Assembly (NCBI RefSeq): GCF_900109885.1
Contig: NZ_FOBS01000016.1
Coordinates: forward strand, 18,169 to 82,168
Source of the DNA: Syntrophus gentianae
GTDB taxonomy: Bacteria; Desulfobacterota; Syntrophia; Syntrophales; Syntrophaceae
Direction of reading: 5' to 3'
Length of the DNA: 64,000 bases
Position numbers and translations under genes: made by a program. Position 1 is the stretch's first letter. The number at the start of each line of letters is the position of its first letter. This document shows, piece after piece, positions 45,353-55,387 of this stretch. Under the pieces are notes generated by a model. The model was not told the DNA's origin. It worked only from the letters and a program-made list of their open reading frames with translations, and did not search any database.

Positions 45353-47791
45353 TTAACCCTTTTCAGCGATTCTCATTCCGTAGAATGATCTGTAAACGAA
45401 TGCCAGAGCGATCAGGAAGAACACGGCTGACAAACCCAGTTTGAGACCGGGGTTGGTCATTGTTACCGCGATTTCCGTGGCCAGGAGTCCAAAAAGTGTT
45501 GTGAATTTGATAACCGGGTTCAAGGAAACGGATGAGGTATCCTTGAAGGGATCGCCGACGGTGTCACCGACGACGCTGGCTTCATGCAGCGGGGTATTCT
45601 TTTCCGCCAGATCGACTTCGACGATCTTCTTGGCGTTGTCCCAGCATCCACCGGCATTGGCCATGAAGATAGCCTGGTACAGACCGAAGAAGGCGATGCC
45701 GATGAGGTAACCGATGAAGAAGTAGGGATTAAAGAAGGAAAGCGCCAAGGCCATAAAGAAGATAACGATGAAGATGTTGATCATACCCTTCTGGGCATAG
45801 ATCGTACAGATCTTCACGATTTCCTTGCTGTCTTTGATGTCGGCTTCCTCTTTGTCGAGATTGATGTTTTCTTTAATAAAAACAACGGCGCGATAGGCGC
45901 CGGTAACGACGGCCTGCGTTGATGCGCCGCAGAACCAGTAGATGACGGCGCCTCCCATGAGCAGACCCAGAATGATTTCCGGCTGAACAAGGCTTAACTT
46001 GGCAATAGCGCCGCCGAACATGTTTTCCAACAGGATGATGATACCGAACACCATCGTGGTGGCGCCGACGACTGCCGTACCGATCAACACCGGCTTGGCC
46101 GTTGCCTTGAAGGTATTTCCCGCTCCGTCACAGGATTCCAGAAAATGTTTGGCCAGGGCGAAATCCGGCTCCTTTCCGTAAGCCTTTTTCACAACTTCCT
46201 TCGCATCCGGGCGCTTTTCAATCATGGACAGCTCATAAATGGATTGGGCGTTGTCAGATACAGGGCCAAAGCTATCTACGGCAATTGTCACAGGACCCAT
46301 GCCCAGGAAACCGAAGGCAACCAGACCAAAGGCAAAGACAGGGGCCGCAAACTTGAAGGCCTCAGGCATAAGAGTCATAATGCATTCACTCTGGGAGACA
46401 ATATAGGCAATCAGCATCAGGATAAGAATTGCCAGGCCCTCCCAGAAAGCGGAGAAGTTACCCGCTACGAGTCCGGAGAGAATGTTCAGAGAGGCGCCAC
46501 CTTGACGAGAGGCATCAATTACCTCCGCACAGTGTCTAGAACTCGTGCTGGTGAAAACCTTGGTCAGTTCCGGAATCAACGCACCGGCAATGGTGCCGCA
46601 ACTGATGATAATGGAAAGAGCAAGCCAGAGGGAGATGCCGCCGACGGGCGGGACATCAGCCAAGAGGGCATGACTGGCAAAAAAGGTGATGGCAATGGAA
46701 ACGATGGACGTAATCCAGACCAGATTGGTCAAGGGATGCTCAAAATTAAATTCCTTCTTGTCGCCAAAGAGCGATTTGCTGACGGCGTCATTTACAAAAT
46801 AAGAAATGAGGGACGTGATGACCATCATGATACGCATGGCGAAGATCCAGATAATCAGCTTGCCGCCCATTTCCGGGTTTCCGGCCATGGCCAGAGCGAG
46901 GAAGGTGACCAGGGCCACACCGGTAACACCGTAGGTCTCAAATCCGTCTGCCGTCGGACCGACACTGTCACCGGCGTTGTCACCGGTACAGTCGGCGATA
47001 ACGCCGGGATTCTTCGGATCGTCTTCGGGAAGGTGGAAAATGATTTTCATCAGGTCGGACCCGATGTCGGCGATCTTGGTGAAGATACCACCGCAGATTC
47101 TCAAGGCGCTGGCACCCAGAGACTCACCGATGGCGAAGCCGATGAAGCAGGGACCGATCAGTTCCGATGGGATCCAGCCCAGGATGGCGAGCATGAAGAA
47201 GAGTTCGATGCTGACCAGGACGAGGCCGACGCTCATTCCCGACCGCAGGCAGATGTCCACGATGTTGAGGGGCTTGCCGCTGAGGGAAGCAAAAGCCGCG
47301 CGGGAATTAGCCACGGTGTTAATCCGGATGCCGAACCAGGCCACGCCGTAGGAACCGAGAATTCCCAGGATTGAAGCGGCAAGAATAATAATGACATTGC
47401 CAACGCTGGCACCCTGGAGCCCGACAAAGTAATAAATAATGCAGGCAGCGATAAGGACCCATAGTCCGGCCAGGAATTTCCCCTGCTGGATAACGTACGT
47501 TTTGCAGGTTTCCCAGATGGTGTTGGAGACATCCAGCATATTCTTGTGCGCGGGCAGGTTTTTGGTCTGTGTATACTGCATCAATCCGAACCCAATGCCG
47601 ATGAGGCACACAACAAGACCAATTTCAAGAATCGTTTTTCCCCCGACAGGTGAGCCGAAAATATTAAAGACTACCGAGGCCAGATCCGGCAGCTTAATAT
47701 CAGCTTCCCCTGCGAAGGCCATTGGCGCCAATAAGAACAGTATGGTGCCAATAATGCCGAGTGACAAAAGACTACGTTTACCCTTAAACAT
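45353..47791 (-). CDS. hppA: Membrane-bound ion-pumping pyrophosphatase (divergent, long)
   Basis: 812 residues from the ATG at 47791, with AAGGAGG 7 nt upstream. At least 16 membrane helices, the first resembling a signal sequence. PPi/Mg loops are GGGIFTKIADIGSDL and PEDDPKNPGVIADCTGDNAGD; the usual DLVGKVE is altered to DLMKII, and DNVGD to DCTGD. The GNTFKA segment has Lys where K+-independent enzymes do. Length is ~120 residues above the common 660-700. H+ or Na+/H+ pumping is likely; the ion cannot be decided here. PPi is made by acyl-CoA ligases in syntrophs, so this recovers energy. The ATG overlaps the pth stop. Confidence 0.9.
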   Translation of the reverse strand: MFKGKRSLLSLGIIGTILFLLAPMAFAGEADIKLPDLASVVFNIFGSPVGGKTILEIGLVVCLIGIGFGLMQYTQTKNLPAHKNMLDVSNTIWETCKTYVIQQGKFLAGLWVLIAACIIYYFVGLQGASVGNVIIILAASILGILGSYGVAWFGIRINTVANSRAAFASLSGKPLNIVDICLRSGMSVGLVLVSIELFFMLAILGWIPSELIGPCFIGFAIGESLGASALRICGGIFTKIADIGSDLMKIIFHLPEDDPKNPGVIADCTGDNAGDSVGPTADGFETYGVTGVALVTFLALAMAGNPEMGGKLIIWIFAMRIMMVITSLISYFVNDAVSKSLFGDKKEFNFEHPLTNLVWITSIVSIAITFFASHALLADVPPVGGISLWLALSIIISCGTIAGALIPELTKVFTSTSSRHCAEVIDASRQGGASLNILSGLVAGNFSAFWEGLAILILMLIAYIVSQSECIMTLMPEAFKFAAPVFAFGLVAFGFLGMGPVTIAVDSFGPVSDNAQSIYELSMIEKRPDAKEVVKKAYGKEPDFALAKHFLESCDGAGNTFKATAKPVLIGTAVVGATTMVFGIIILLENMFGGAIAKLSLVQPEIILGLLMGGAVIYWFCGASTQAVVTGAYRAVVFIKENINLDKEEADIKDSKEIVKICTIYAQKGMINIFIVIFFMALALSFFNPYFFIGYLIGIAFFGLYQAIFMANAGGCWDNAKKIVEVDLAEKNTPLHEASVVGDTVGDPFKDTSSVSLNPVIKFTTLFGLLATEIAVTMTNPGLKLGLSAVFFLIALAFVYRSFYGMRIAEKG

Positions 47792-48384
47792 CAACAAACC
47801 TCCTTAAATAAATTGTTGTTCATCAAGCCGTTGTACTTGTTCATAGCCGTCTTGATTCCTGATGAAATCACCTCGATGATTGCATTCTCCGCCGTCGCAA
47901 GAAGTTTCGGCAAAAAGGGCAACTCACTTTCGGTGAATGGTTCAAGAACATACCGTTCAACTGCAAATCTTTGAACCGGTTTTCCAATTCCCAGCCTGAC
48001 CCGCTGGAATTCCGGTCCGCCGAGAGCATCATAAATGGATATCAATCCCTTATGACCTCCCTGACCTCCCCCTGCCTTGAGTCGTATGGTACCGAAAGGC
48101 AAGTCTAAATCATCATGAACGACTACGACATCTTCAACGGCAATTTTAAAGTAATCCGTCAGTTTTCTGACGGATTTTCCACTCAAATTCATGAACGTCT
48201 GGGGTTTGGCGAGCAAAACGTTCTGTCCGGCAATAATTCCTTTTCCCCACAGGGCGTCAAACCCTGCTTGCGTAACGTTGAGTTCCTGATCAGCAGCCAG
48301 CCGATCCAGCACGAGAAATCCAAAATTGTGTCGGGTAAATCGGTACCGGGCGCCGGGATTTCCCAGTCCCACAATCAGCTTCAA
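47791..48384 (-). CDS. pth: Peptidyl-tRNA hydrolase
   Basis: 197 residues with the Pth signature: N-terminal [18 protein letters not shown] with the catalytic His, then [13 protein letters not shown] and HDDLDLPFG. Frees peptidyl-tRNAs that drop off ribosomes. The TGA stop overlaps the hppA ATG (TGATG), an arrangement for coupled translation. It follows rplY, the usual order ispE-prs-rplY-pth. Confidence 0.96.
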   Translation of the reverse strand: MKLIVGLGNPGARYRFTRHNFGFLVLDRLAADQELNVTQAGFDALWGKGIIAGQNVLLAKPQTFMNLSGKSVRKLTDYFKIAVEDVVVVHDDLDLPFGTIRLKAGGGQGGHKGLISIYDALGGPEFQRVRLGIGKPVQRFAVERYVLEPFTESELPFLPKLLATAENAIIEVISSGIKTAMNKYNGLMNNNLFKEVC

Positions 48385-48441
48385 AAGGACCTCACAGAAA
48401 AGAAAATATTAAGGAACAATTGTTATTTAAAGAACCGTGTC

Positions 48442-49053
48442 CTACTCGGCAGGCTCTCCTGCTCCTTCAGCTGCTTCTTCTTTCTTTGCGGCATGGAGTG
48501 CACTGACCGTAACCACTGCGATATCTTCCGAATCGACACATGAAATGTTTTCCGGCAAATGCATATCACGGATCAGAATGGAATCGCCCACATCAAGTCC
48601 TGAAATATCCAGAGGAATAAATTCCGGCAACGCAGCGGGAAGGCAGGAAACCTTGATTTCCCTGCGGAGATGCTGCAACTCACCACCTTTTTCGATTCCC
48701 ACCGGTTGACCGGTGAAATGGATCGGCACCTCCAGCGTCACTTTATGATCGCTGCGGACCGCGTAGAAATCCGCGTGAAAGACATCGCCCGTCAGGGGTT
48801 CCGTCTGGATTTCCTTGATCAGGGAATTTTTTTCAACCTGTTTTCCCGCTTCGTCGATAAGAAGTTTGATGAACATGTTATCTTCATGACCTTTTCTTAT
48901 CGTCTTGAGATCGGAAGCGTCTACTGACAATGACAGGGTCTCTGTTCCGGGACCATATAAAACTGCTGGGATCAATCCTTTACGCCGTAACCTTTTCGCT
49001 GAACCCTTGCCGGAATTCTCACGAAGGGTGGCCTTTAACTCACGCGCTTCCAT
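48442..49053 (-). CDS. rplY: 50S ribosomal protein L25 (CTC type)
   Basis: 203 residues: the 5S-rRNA-binding L25 domain (about 1-95) plus the C-terminal TL5/CTC domain and an Ala/Glu-rich tail (KKEEAAEGAGEPAE). Starts MEARELKATLRENSGKG. Binds 5S rRNA; the long form is linked to general stress in some bacteria. Lies between prs and pth. Confidence 0.95.
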   Translation of the reverse strand: MEARELKATLRENSGKGSAKRLRRKGLIPAVLYGPGTETLSLSVDASDLKTIRKGHEDNMFIKLLIDEAGKQVEKNSLIKEIQTEPLTGDVFHADFYAVRSDHKVTLEVPIHFTGQPVGIEKGGELQHLRREIKVSCLPAALPEFIPLDISGLDVGDSILIRDMHLPENISCVDSEDIAVVTVSALHAAKKEEAAEGAGEPAE

Positions 49054-49085
49054 CTACTCCTCCTATTTCTATCTAAAAAGTGATC

Positions 49086-50030
49086 TTAGGGTATAAAAAG
49101 TGAACTTACCGAATCGTTGTAATAAATTCTCCGAACGGCTTCGCTGAGCAATCCCGCAACAGAGAGAACGCTGATCCGGTTGCTTGCCTTCGCCCTTTCG
49201 TGCAAGGGGATGGTGTCTGTAACGATGACTTCTCGAATTTCGGAATTCTCTATTCTGTCCATCGCCGGTCCAGAAAGAACGGGATGGGTGCAGCATACGG
49301 ATACTTCATTGGCCCCAGCATTGCGAAGGGCTTTCGTGGCCTGCACCACCGTTCCGGCCGTGTCGATCATATCATCAAGGATCACCACATTTTTCCCTTC
49401 AACCGATCCGACGATATTCATCACCTGGGCTTCATTAGGACCTTCCCTGCGTTTGTCAATGATGGCGATACTGGCGTCCAGACGGCGAGCAAAGGCCCGG
49501 ACCCGCTCCACACCGCCGGCATCTGGGGAAACCATCACCAGATTGTCCTGATAGTGCTCTTTGAGATAGGCAAGAAGAACGGGGGTGGCAAAGAGGTTAT
49601 CGACGGGGATGTTGAAGAAGCCTTGAATCTGCCCAGCATGGAGATCAAGGGATAATACGCGGCTTGCGCCTGCCGCGGTAATCAAATCCGCCACCAGCTT
49701 TGCCGAGATGGGCGCGCGGGGGGCGACTTTTCTGTCCTGCCGGGCATATCCGTAATAGGGCATGACTGCCGTGATGCGGCCGGCAGATGCCCGTTTCAGG
49801 GCGTCGATCATGATCAGCAGCTCCATTAACGTAACGTTCACAGGGGTGCAGGTGGACTGAATAATAAAAATGTCCATACCCCGGACATTTTCATTGATCT
49901 CCACCCTTGTTTCGCCGTCACTGAAGGTGGTGACATTCGCCTTGCCCAAGGGAATCACCAGACTGTCACAAATCTTGGTGGCCAGATCAGGGGTTGCATT
50001 CCCTGTAAAAACCTTTATTCGTTCGAGCAT
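49086..50030 (-). CDS. prs: Ribose-phosphate pyrophosphokinase
   Basis: 314 residues with the PRPP synthase motifs: [12 protein letters not shown] and [11 protein letters not shown] (phosphate/ribose loops), and [13 protein letters not shown] (PRPP-binding motif). Makes PRPP from ribose-5-phosphate and ATP for nucleotides, His and Trp. tRNA-Gln lies 35 nt upstream in the same direction. Confidence 0.96.
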   Translation of the reverse strand: MLERIKVFTGNATPDLATKICDSLVIPLGKANVTTFSDGETRVEINENVRGMDIFIIQSTCTPVNVTLMELLIMIDALKRASAGRITAVMPYYGYARQDRKVAPRAPISAKLVADLITAAGASRVLSLDLHAGQIQGFFNIPVDNLFATPVLLAYLKEHYQDNLVMVSPDAGGVERVRAFARRLDASIAIIDKRREGPNEAQVMNIVGSVEGKNVVILDDMIDTAGTVVQATKALRNAGANEVSVCCTHPVLSGPAMDRIENSEIREVIVTDTIPLHERAKASNRISVLSVAGLLSEAVRRIYYNDSVSSLFIP

Positions 50031-50064
50031 TCAAATCCTTCCTGGTGTAAAAAAATAAAAGAAC

Positions 50065-50139
50065 TGGCTGGGGCGGGAGGATTCGAACCTCCGTATGCAA
50101 GAACCAAAATCTTGTGTCTTACCGCTTGACGACGCCCCA
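50065..50139 (-). tRNA. tRNA-Gln (TTG)
   Basis: The minus strand starts TGGGGCGTCGTCAAGCGGTA and has anticodon loop TTTTGGT (anticodon TTG) on a CAAGA/TCTTG stem, a GGTTCGAATCC T-arm and encoded CCA. Located between ispE and prs, a common order in proteobacteria. Confidence 0.97.
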
Positions 50140-50258
50140 TCGGATTGTCTGTGATAAAGAATCGGTTGCCTGCCGTCTTTGCCCTGCCGATTTGAGGTCC
50201 TCTCTGAATTCGGACCTGAAAGGGTATCCAGGCAGCGAATCCTTATAATGACAATCGT

Positions 50259-51095
50259 TCAGTCGATGGAACGGCAGAGGAATACGGACCACGAAGTCGA
50301 CTTTTCCAGCACGTTTATTGCTTTAACTGCTTTGTCTTTCGATTCAAAAATGCCAAAAACAGTTGGTCCGCTACCGGACATCAAGGCGCCTTCCGCACCA
50401 TTGGACAGAAGCTGTTCCTTGATCTCCTGAAGGGACGGATGCATCTTCAAGGTAACACTTTCAAGATCGTTGTGCAGCCCAGCAACCAAGTCCTCTCTGG
50501 TCAAAAGCCGCGGAATGCTATAATGGATTATCTGGTTTGTCAATCCTAAATTCAGGTTTTGATAAATCACCTTTGTTGAGACTTCAAAGCCTGGATTTAC
50601 AAGGACAAACCAGGCGAAAGGGACATCCGGCGCTGCTTCCAGGCGGTCTCCAATGCCGAAGGCCCATGCCGGTCCGGGAAACAGGAAAAAGGGAACATCG
50701 GCGCCGAGTGTCGCCCCGAGTTTTCTCAGCTCTTCTGCACGGTAGTTAAATCCGAACAACTGGTTCAGAGCCAGCAGCGTCATGGCTGCGTTGGAACTGC
50801 CGCCTCCAAGTCCGGCGGCAATGGGGATTTTCTTGCGGAGGGTAATGGTTACGCCGGAGGAGAAGCCGGCGAAGGAGAAGATTTTCTTTGCGGCCCGAAT
50901 GATGATGTTGTCTTCGTTTTCGGGGAGAGAGGTCCCGGGGCATTGAAGTTCAATGCCCCGGTCTGAAGGGAAAAATTCCAGTTCATCGGAGAGGCTGATT
51001 TTCTGCATTAAAGTTGCTAAGTCATGGTAGCCGTCTTCCCTTTTTCTTAATACCCGGAGGTGGAGATTGACTTTCGCCGGCGATAATATTTTCAT
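50259..51095 (-). CDS. ispE: 4-diphosphocytidyl-2-C-methyl-D-erythritol kinase
   Basis: 278 residues of GHMP kinase fold: N-terminal SPAKVNLHLRVLRKREDGYH, the ATP loop PIAAGLGGGSSNAA, and MSGSGPTVFG near the C-terminus. Phosphorylates CDP-ME in the MEP isoprenoid pathway. The DUF1844 gene lies just upstream, ending 5 nt before this start. Confidence 0.96.
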   Translation of the reverse strand: MKILSPAKVNLHLRVLRKREDGYHDLATLMQKISLSDELEFFPSDRGIELQCPGTSLPENEDNIIIRAAKKIFSFAGFSSGVTITLRKKIPIAAGLGGGSSNAAMTLLALNQLFGFNYRAEELRKLGATLGADVPFFLFPGPAWAFGIGDRLEAAPDVPFAWFVLVNPGFEVSTKVIYQNLNLGLTNQIIHYSIPRLLTREDLVAGLHNDLESVTLKMHPSLQEIKEQLLSNGAEGALMSGSGPTVFGIFESKDKAVKAINVLEKSTSWSVFLCRSID

Positions 51096-51100
51096 AGGGG

Positions 51101-51520
51101 TCAGGAAGTTTCTTTTACGTATCTCATTTTCAGTTCGAAGAGAATCTCGTCCAGCAGAGATTTCTCATGATTGTCAAGATTGCCTTTCGTCTTATCCTTG
51201 AGCATGGACAGGATGTCAATGGTTTGTTTCGCCGCCGGGAGATTTTTCTGGGTTTCATGACTGACGGGATCGGGAAAGTCGCCGAAATGAAACATGACGG
51301 ACGTGCTCAGCGAAAGGATAAAATTAAAAAAATTAACCTCGGGCAGGAGTTGGTCTTCCTCTGCCGCTGCTTTCTCCTCTGACGGTCTGGCTTTCGGTTC
51401 TTCTGAAGCCTTCGGGGGCGCTTCCGGTTTTTGGGGCTCCGGTTGACGCTGTTCCCCCGATTCGCTGAACATCCGCTTATCTTTTACAACAAAAGATTTC
51501 TCCTGCTTCTCTTCTTCCAT
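51101..51520 (-). CDS. DUF1844 domain protein
   Basis: 139 residues from the ATG at 51520, with AGGAGGG 5 nt upstream (an earlier ATG at 51535 is inside the RBS region). The first ~65 residues are Pro/Glu/Lys-rich and probably disordered; the C-terminal part (NFFNFILSLSTSVMFHFGD...) is DUF1844. Function unknown. Frequently sits beside ispE in deltaproteobacteria, but no biochemical link is established. Confidence 0.8.
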   Translation of the reverse strand: MEEEKQEKSFVVKDKRMFSESGEQRQPEPQKPEAPPKASEEPKARPSEEKAAAEEDQLLPEVNFFNFILSLSTSVMFHFGDFPDPVSHETQKNLPAAKQTIDILSMLKDKTKGNLDNHEKSLLDEILFELKMRYVKETS

Positions 51521-51604
51521 AAAACCCTCCTGCATCGAATTTCCGAACTGATCTTTTTTCGGCGCGGCCCTGCTGGAAAAGCTTATCGAGACGTTGTTCC
51601 TCGA

Positions 51605-52462
51605 TCAAACCGGTCTCATGCTCCTCAACCGGGCTATCCTCTCCTCAATGGGGGGATGGGTGCTGAAGAGATTCATCAGGGACCGCCCTGTCAACGGGTT
51701 GACGATAAACATATGGGCCGTCGAGGGGTTGGCGTCCATGGGGACGATCTCCGAGGCGCGGGAAAGCTTTTCCAGGGCGCCGGCCAGTCCATAGGGCTTT
51801 CCGGAGATTTTCGCCCCGCCGTCGTCAGCCAGATATTCACGTGATCGGGAAATGGCCATCTGAATGATCGTTGCGGCGATAGGCGCCAGAACCGCCATCA
51901 GGATCATTCCGATGATGCCTCCGCCTCCTTGCCCCTCCTCGCTGTCCCTGCCGCCCAGTCCGCCGAACATGGCCGCCCATTGCGCCATATTGGCCAGCAT
52001 GACAATCGCGCCGGCCAGGGTGGCGGCGATGGAGCCGATGAGCATGTCCTTGTTTTTGATGTGGGTCAGTTCGTGGGAGAGGACGCCTTCCAGTTCATCC
52101 CGATTCAGAATTCTCAGCAGGCCTTCCGTGACCGCCACGACGGCATGCTGTTCATTCCTCCCCGTGGCAAAGGCATTGGGCGTTTCCCCCGGAATGATAT
52201 AGACCCGGGGCATGGGCAGGTTTGCCCGCATGGCCAGGTCCCGGACCATCCGGTAGAGTTCCGGCGCCTGATTTTCCGAGACTTCCTGAGCATGATACAT
52301 GCTGAGAACCAGTTTGTCTGAAAACCAGTAACTTCCGAAATTCATGACCATGGCCACGATAAAGGCAATCATGACCCCATTTTTTCCTCCGATCGCTCCA
52401 CCGATGAGCATGAGAAGTCCCGTCAGGGCGCCCAGCAGCAGGGCCGTTTTAACTGTATTCAT
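51605..52462 (-). CDS. htpX: Zinc metalloprotease HtpX
   Basis: 285 residues, M48 family. The zinc motif HELTH (His130, Glu131, His134) lies between two pairs of membrane helices (about 5-25, 28-45, 145-165, 180-200). Helps degrade misfolded membrane proteins under stress. Downstream of clpB and near rpoH, so it is part of a heat-shock neighbourhood. Confidence 0.95.
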   Translation of the reverse strand: MNTVKTALLLGALTGLLMLIGGAIGGKNGVMIAFIVAMVMNFGSYWFSDKLVLSMYHAQEVSENQAPELYRMVRDLAMRANLPMPRVYIIPGETPNAFATGRNEQHAVVAVTEGLLRILNRDELEGVLSHELTHIKNKDMLIGSIAATLAGAIVMLANMAQWAAMFGGLGGRDSEEGQGGGGIIGMILMAVLAPIAATIIQMAISRSREYLADDGGAKISGKPYGLAGALEKLSRASEIVPMDANPSTAHMFIVNPLTGRSLMNLFSTHPPIEERIARLRSMRPV

Positions 52463-52509
52463 TTTTTACTCCTTTTTATGTTAACTCAATATGTTTATTG
52501 CCGCCTGGT

Positions 52510-52547
52510 TTCCCCCTCTTCCGTTTTTCAAGAAAGAAGAGGGGGAA
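52510..52547. terminator. Hairpin between clpB and htpX
   Basis: TTCCCCCTCTT (52510-52520) pairs with AAGAGGGGGAA (52537-52547). No T-run follows in the minus direction, so it could be a weak terminator or an mRNA stability element between the two minus-strand genes. Confidence 0.4.
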
Positions 52548-52556
52548 GGGACGTAT

Positions 52557-55148
52557 TTAGTGGTCGCCTTTCTTCTTAAAAGAGATACTGCCCCGCTCGT
52601 CGATATCCGCGAGGATGGCGTCCCCTTCGACGAAGGCGCCCTCCAGAAGCTTCAGGGATAGGGTATCCAGCAGCAGTTTCTGAATGGCCCGCTTCAGCGG
52701 CCGAGCGCCGTATACCGGGCTGTAACCCTCCTGGGATATATAATTTTTGGCCCTCTCTGTCAATTCCAGGGAGAGCTTGCGATCCTCCAGCCGCTTCTGG
52801 AGAAGACCCAGCTGGATCGTGATGATTCGCTCGATATCCGCCATGGTCAGCGCTCGGAAGATGATGATATCGTCGATGCGGTTCAGAAACTCCGGCTTGA
52901 AGGTGGTCCGCAGAATCTCCATCGTCTTCAGCCGCCTCTCTTCGGGGGAGAGGGTGATATCCTGAATCCACTGGCTGCCCACGTTGGAAGTCAGAATGGC
53001 GATCGTGTTCTTGAAATCCACCGTCCGCCCGTGTCCATCCGTCAGCCGGCCGTCATCCAGGATCTGCAGCAGGATGTTGAAGACATCGGGATGGGCCTTT
53101 TCAATTTCGTCAAAGAGGAGCACCGCATAGGGACGCCGGCGGACCGCTTCCGTCAGATAGCCCCCCTCATCGTATCCCACATAACCGGGAGGGGCGCCGA
53201 TCAACCGGGCGACGGAATGCTTTTCCATGAATTCCGACATGTCGATGCGGATCATCGCCTGTTCGTTGTCGAACATGAATTCGGCCAGCGCCCGGGCCAG
53301 TTCGGTCTTTCCTACGCCTGTCGGGCCGAGAAAAATAAAGGAGCCGATGGGCCGGTTCGGGTCCTGGAGTCCGGAGCGGGCCCGGCGCAGGGCGCTGGAG
53401 ACGGCGTGGATGCCTTCCTCCTGTCCAATCACCCGCTTGCCGAGGCGTTCTTCCATGTGGATCAGCTTCTGGACATCGCTTTCCATCATCCGGGCGACGG
53501 GGATGCCGGTCCAGTTGGCGACGACCTCGGCCACATCCTCGGCGTCCACCTCCTCCTTGAGCATCTTGCTGTCCTTCTGGATCGCTTCGAGGCGATTCTG
53601 CTCCTCTTCCAGCGCCCGGTTCAGCTCCACCAGTTTTCCATAGCGGATTTCCGCCGCCCTGGCGAGATTTCCCTCCCGCATGGCCGTCTGTTCTTCATTC
53701 TTGAAGTTCTCCAGATCGCTCTTGATCGTCTGGATCTTCCTGATGACCTCCTTCTCTTCAGACCAGTGCATCTTCATGCCGTCCATGGATTCCTTAAGAT
53801 CGGCCAGTTCCCGGTCAATCTTGTCCCGCCTTTCCAGGGAGGCGCTGTCCGTCTCATTTTTCAGGGATTGGCGTTCGATCTCCAGTTGAATGGCCTTTCT
53901 CTCCAGAACATCGATTTCCGCCGGCAGGCTGTCCAGTTCGATTCTCAGGTGGGACGCCGACTCATCGATGAGGTCCACGGCCTTGTCGGGAAGAAACCGG
54001 TCGCTGATGTAGCGGTTCGAAAGCGTCGCCGCGGCGACGATGGCGGAGTCCTTGATCCGGACGCCATGGTGGATTTCGTACCGCTCCTTGAGACCCCGGA
54101 GAATGGCGATGGTGTCTTCCACGCTGGGCTCCCGGACCAGGATGGGCTGAAAGCGCCGTTCCAGGGCGGGATCCTTCTCGATGTGCTTCCGGTATTCGTT
54201 CAGTGTTGTCGCCCCGACACAGCGCAACTCGCCCCGCGCGAGGGCCGGCTTGAGCATGTTGGAGGCGTCGATGGCGCCTTCAGCCGCCCCGGCGCCGACG
54301 ACCGTATGAATCTCATCGATAAAAAGGATAATATCCCCCTGGGCGCTGGTGACTTCCTTGAGCACGGCCTTGAGCCGGTCCTCGAATTCCCCGCGATACT
54401 TGGCCCCGGCCACCAGGGCGCCGATATCCAGGCCGATGACTCGTTTGTTCTTCAGGGTCTCCGGGACATCGCCGTTGACGATCCGCTGCGCCAGCCCTTC
54501 TACAATGGCCGTTTTGCCGACGCCGGGCTCGCCGATCAGAACTGGATTGTTCTTGGTCCTTCGGGAAAGGACCTGCAGGATTCTCCGGATTTCATCGTTC
54601 CGGCCGATAACGGGATCGAAGGCCCCCTTCCGGGCCAGTTCGTTGAAGTCCTTGGCGTACCGCTTCAGGGCCTGATACTTCTCTTCGGGATTGGGGTCCG
54701 TGATCCGTTGATTTCCGCGGATCTCCACGAGAACCTTGAAGATGTTGTCGCGGGTCACCCCGGCGGAGCGGAGGATGCGTCCGGCTTCCCCCTCCTTTTC
54801 ATCGGCCATGGAGACGAGCACATGCTCCGCGCTGACATACTCATCGTTGAGATGGGCCGCTTCCTCCAGGGCTTTGTCAAGAATCTTGTTCAGCCTCGGG
54901 GAAAGATAGGCCTGTACGGGACCCGATATCCGCGGCAGCCGCTCCACGTCCTTCTTAAGTTCCTGCTCGATCCGCGCCGGTTCCGCGCCCAGCTTTTTCA
55001 GGATACTGCCCACAATGCCTTCCGGCTGGGCGAGCAGAGCCAGCAGCAGATGTTCCACTTCAATGCCCTGATGGCCGTAGTTGCCGGCCAGGTTCTGCGC
55101 CTCCTGCAGGCCTTCCTGTACTTTCAAGGTAAATTTGTCAAAACGCAT
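52557..55148 (-). CDS. clpB: Disaggregase ClpB
   Basis: 863 residues. N-domain, first AAA+ with Walker A GEPGVGKT, a long coiled-coil middle domain (about 410-530) that marks ClpB, and second AAA+ with GPTGVGKT. With DnaK it rescues aggregated proteins. It has no ClpP-binding loop feature. A TTGACA/TTTAAT pair lies upstream in the region shared with rpoH. Confidence 0.97.
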   Translation of the reverse strand: MRFDKFTLKVQEGLQEAQNLAGNYGHQGIEVEHLLLALLAQPEGIVGSILKKLGAEPARIEQELKKDVERLPRISGPVQAYLSPRLNKILDKALEEAAHLNDEYVSAEHVLVSMADEKEGEAGRILRSAGVTRDNIFKVLVEIRGNQRITDPNPEEKYQALKRYAKDFNELARKGAFDPVIGRNDEIRRILQVLSRRTKNNPVLIGEPGVGKTAIVEGLAQRIVNGDVPETLKNKRVIGLDIGALVAGAKYRGEFEDRLKAVLKEVTSAQGDIILFIDEIHTVVGAGAAEGAIDASNMLKPALARGELRCVGATTLNEYRKHIEKDPALERRFQPILVREPSVEDTIAILRGLKERYEIHHGVRIKDSAIVAAATLSNRYISDRFLPDKAVDLIDESASHLRIELDSLPAEIDVLERKAIQLEIERQSLKNETDSASLERRDKIDRELADLKESMDGMKMHWSEEKEVIRKIQTIKSDLENFKNEEQTAMREGNLARAAEIRYGKLVELNRALEEEQNRLEAIQKDSKMLKEEVDAEDVAEVVANWTGIPVARMMESDVQKLIHMEERLGKRVIGQEEGIHAVSSALRRARSGLQDPNRPIGSFIFLGPTGVGKTELARALAEFMFDNEQAMIRIDMSEFMEKHSVARLIGAPPGYVGYDEGGYLTEAVRRRPYAVLLFDEIEKAHPDVFNILLQILDDGRLTDGHGRTVDFKNTIAILTSNVGSQWIQDITLSPEERRLKTMEILRTTFKPEFLNRIDDIIIFRALTMADIERIITIQLGLLQKRLEDRKLSLELTERAKNYISQEGYSPVYGARPLKRAIQKLLLDTLSLKLLEGAFVEGDAILADIDERGSISFKKKGDH

Positions 55149-55255
55149 AATTCCTCCTCGAACGTTCTTCCCCTGTTTTTCAGGGATGACGTTCGCTTGT
55201 GTAAATAATCTTATTTCTTAACCAGTTGCTGGAAGAGTTCAATTTTCATTGGTAA

Positions 55256-55282
55256 ATTAAACATGGGGGAAAGGTCTGTCAA
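55256..55282 (-). promoter_or_regulatory. Possible promoter of clpB
   Basis: On the minus strand TTGACA (55282-55277) and TTTAAT (55261-55256) are 15 nt apart. CCCCAT lies within the spacer, resembling a sigma32 -10 element, but its distance from the -35 is too short for that consensus. Weak prediction. Confidence 0.3.
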
Positions 55283-55319
55283 CCTCATCCGCTCCGAAAT
55301 ATCCTTTCCGGAAAAGCTC

Positions 55320-55347
55320 TTGACTATCAGGGGACAATAATTAAAAT
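55320..55347 (+). promoter_or_regulatory. Probable sigma-70 promoter of rpoH
   Basis: TTGACT (55320-55325) and TAAAAT (55342-55347) with a 16-nt spacer; both match consensus at 5 of 6. Transcription would begin near 55354, after the in-frame ATG at 55346, which supports the downstream TTG as start of rpoH. Confidence 0.6.
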
Positions 55348-55387
55348 GCAAGGCTGGCAAGTTAATTTCACAGGAGGATGTCTTAAT

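Noticed and set aside
53031..55208. 725-residue open frame antisense to clpB
   Set aside because: Shadow of the clpB reading frame; ClpB motifs on the minus strand are unambiguous.
55256..55282. Sigma32-type promoter for clpB based on CCCCAT
   Set aside because: The spacing to the TTGACA element is ~8 nt, too short for the sigma32 consensus; only a low-confidence sigma70 call is kept.
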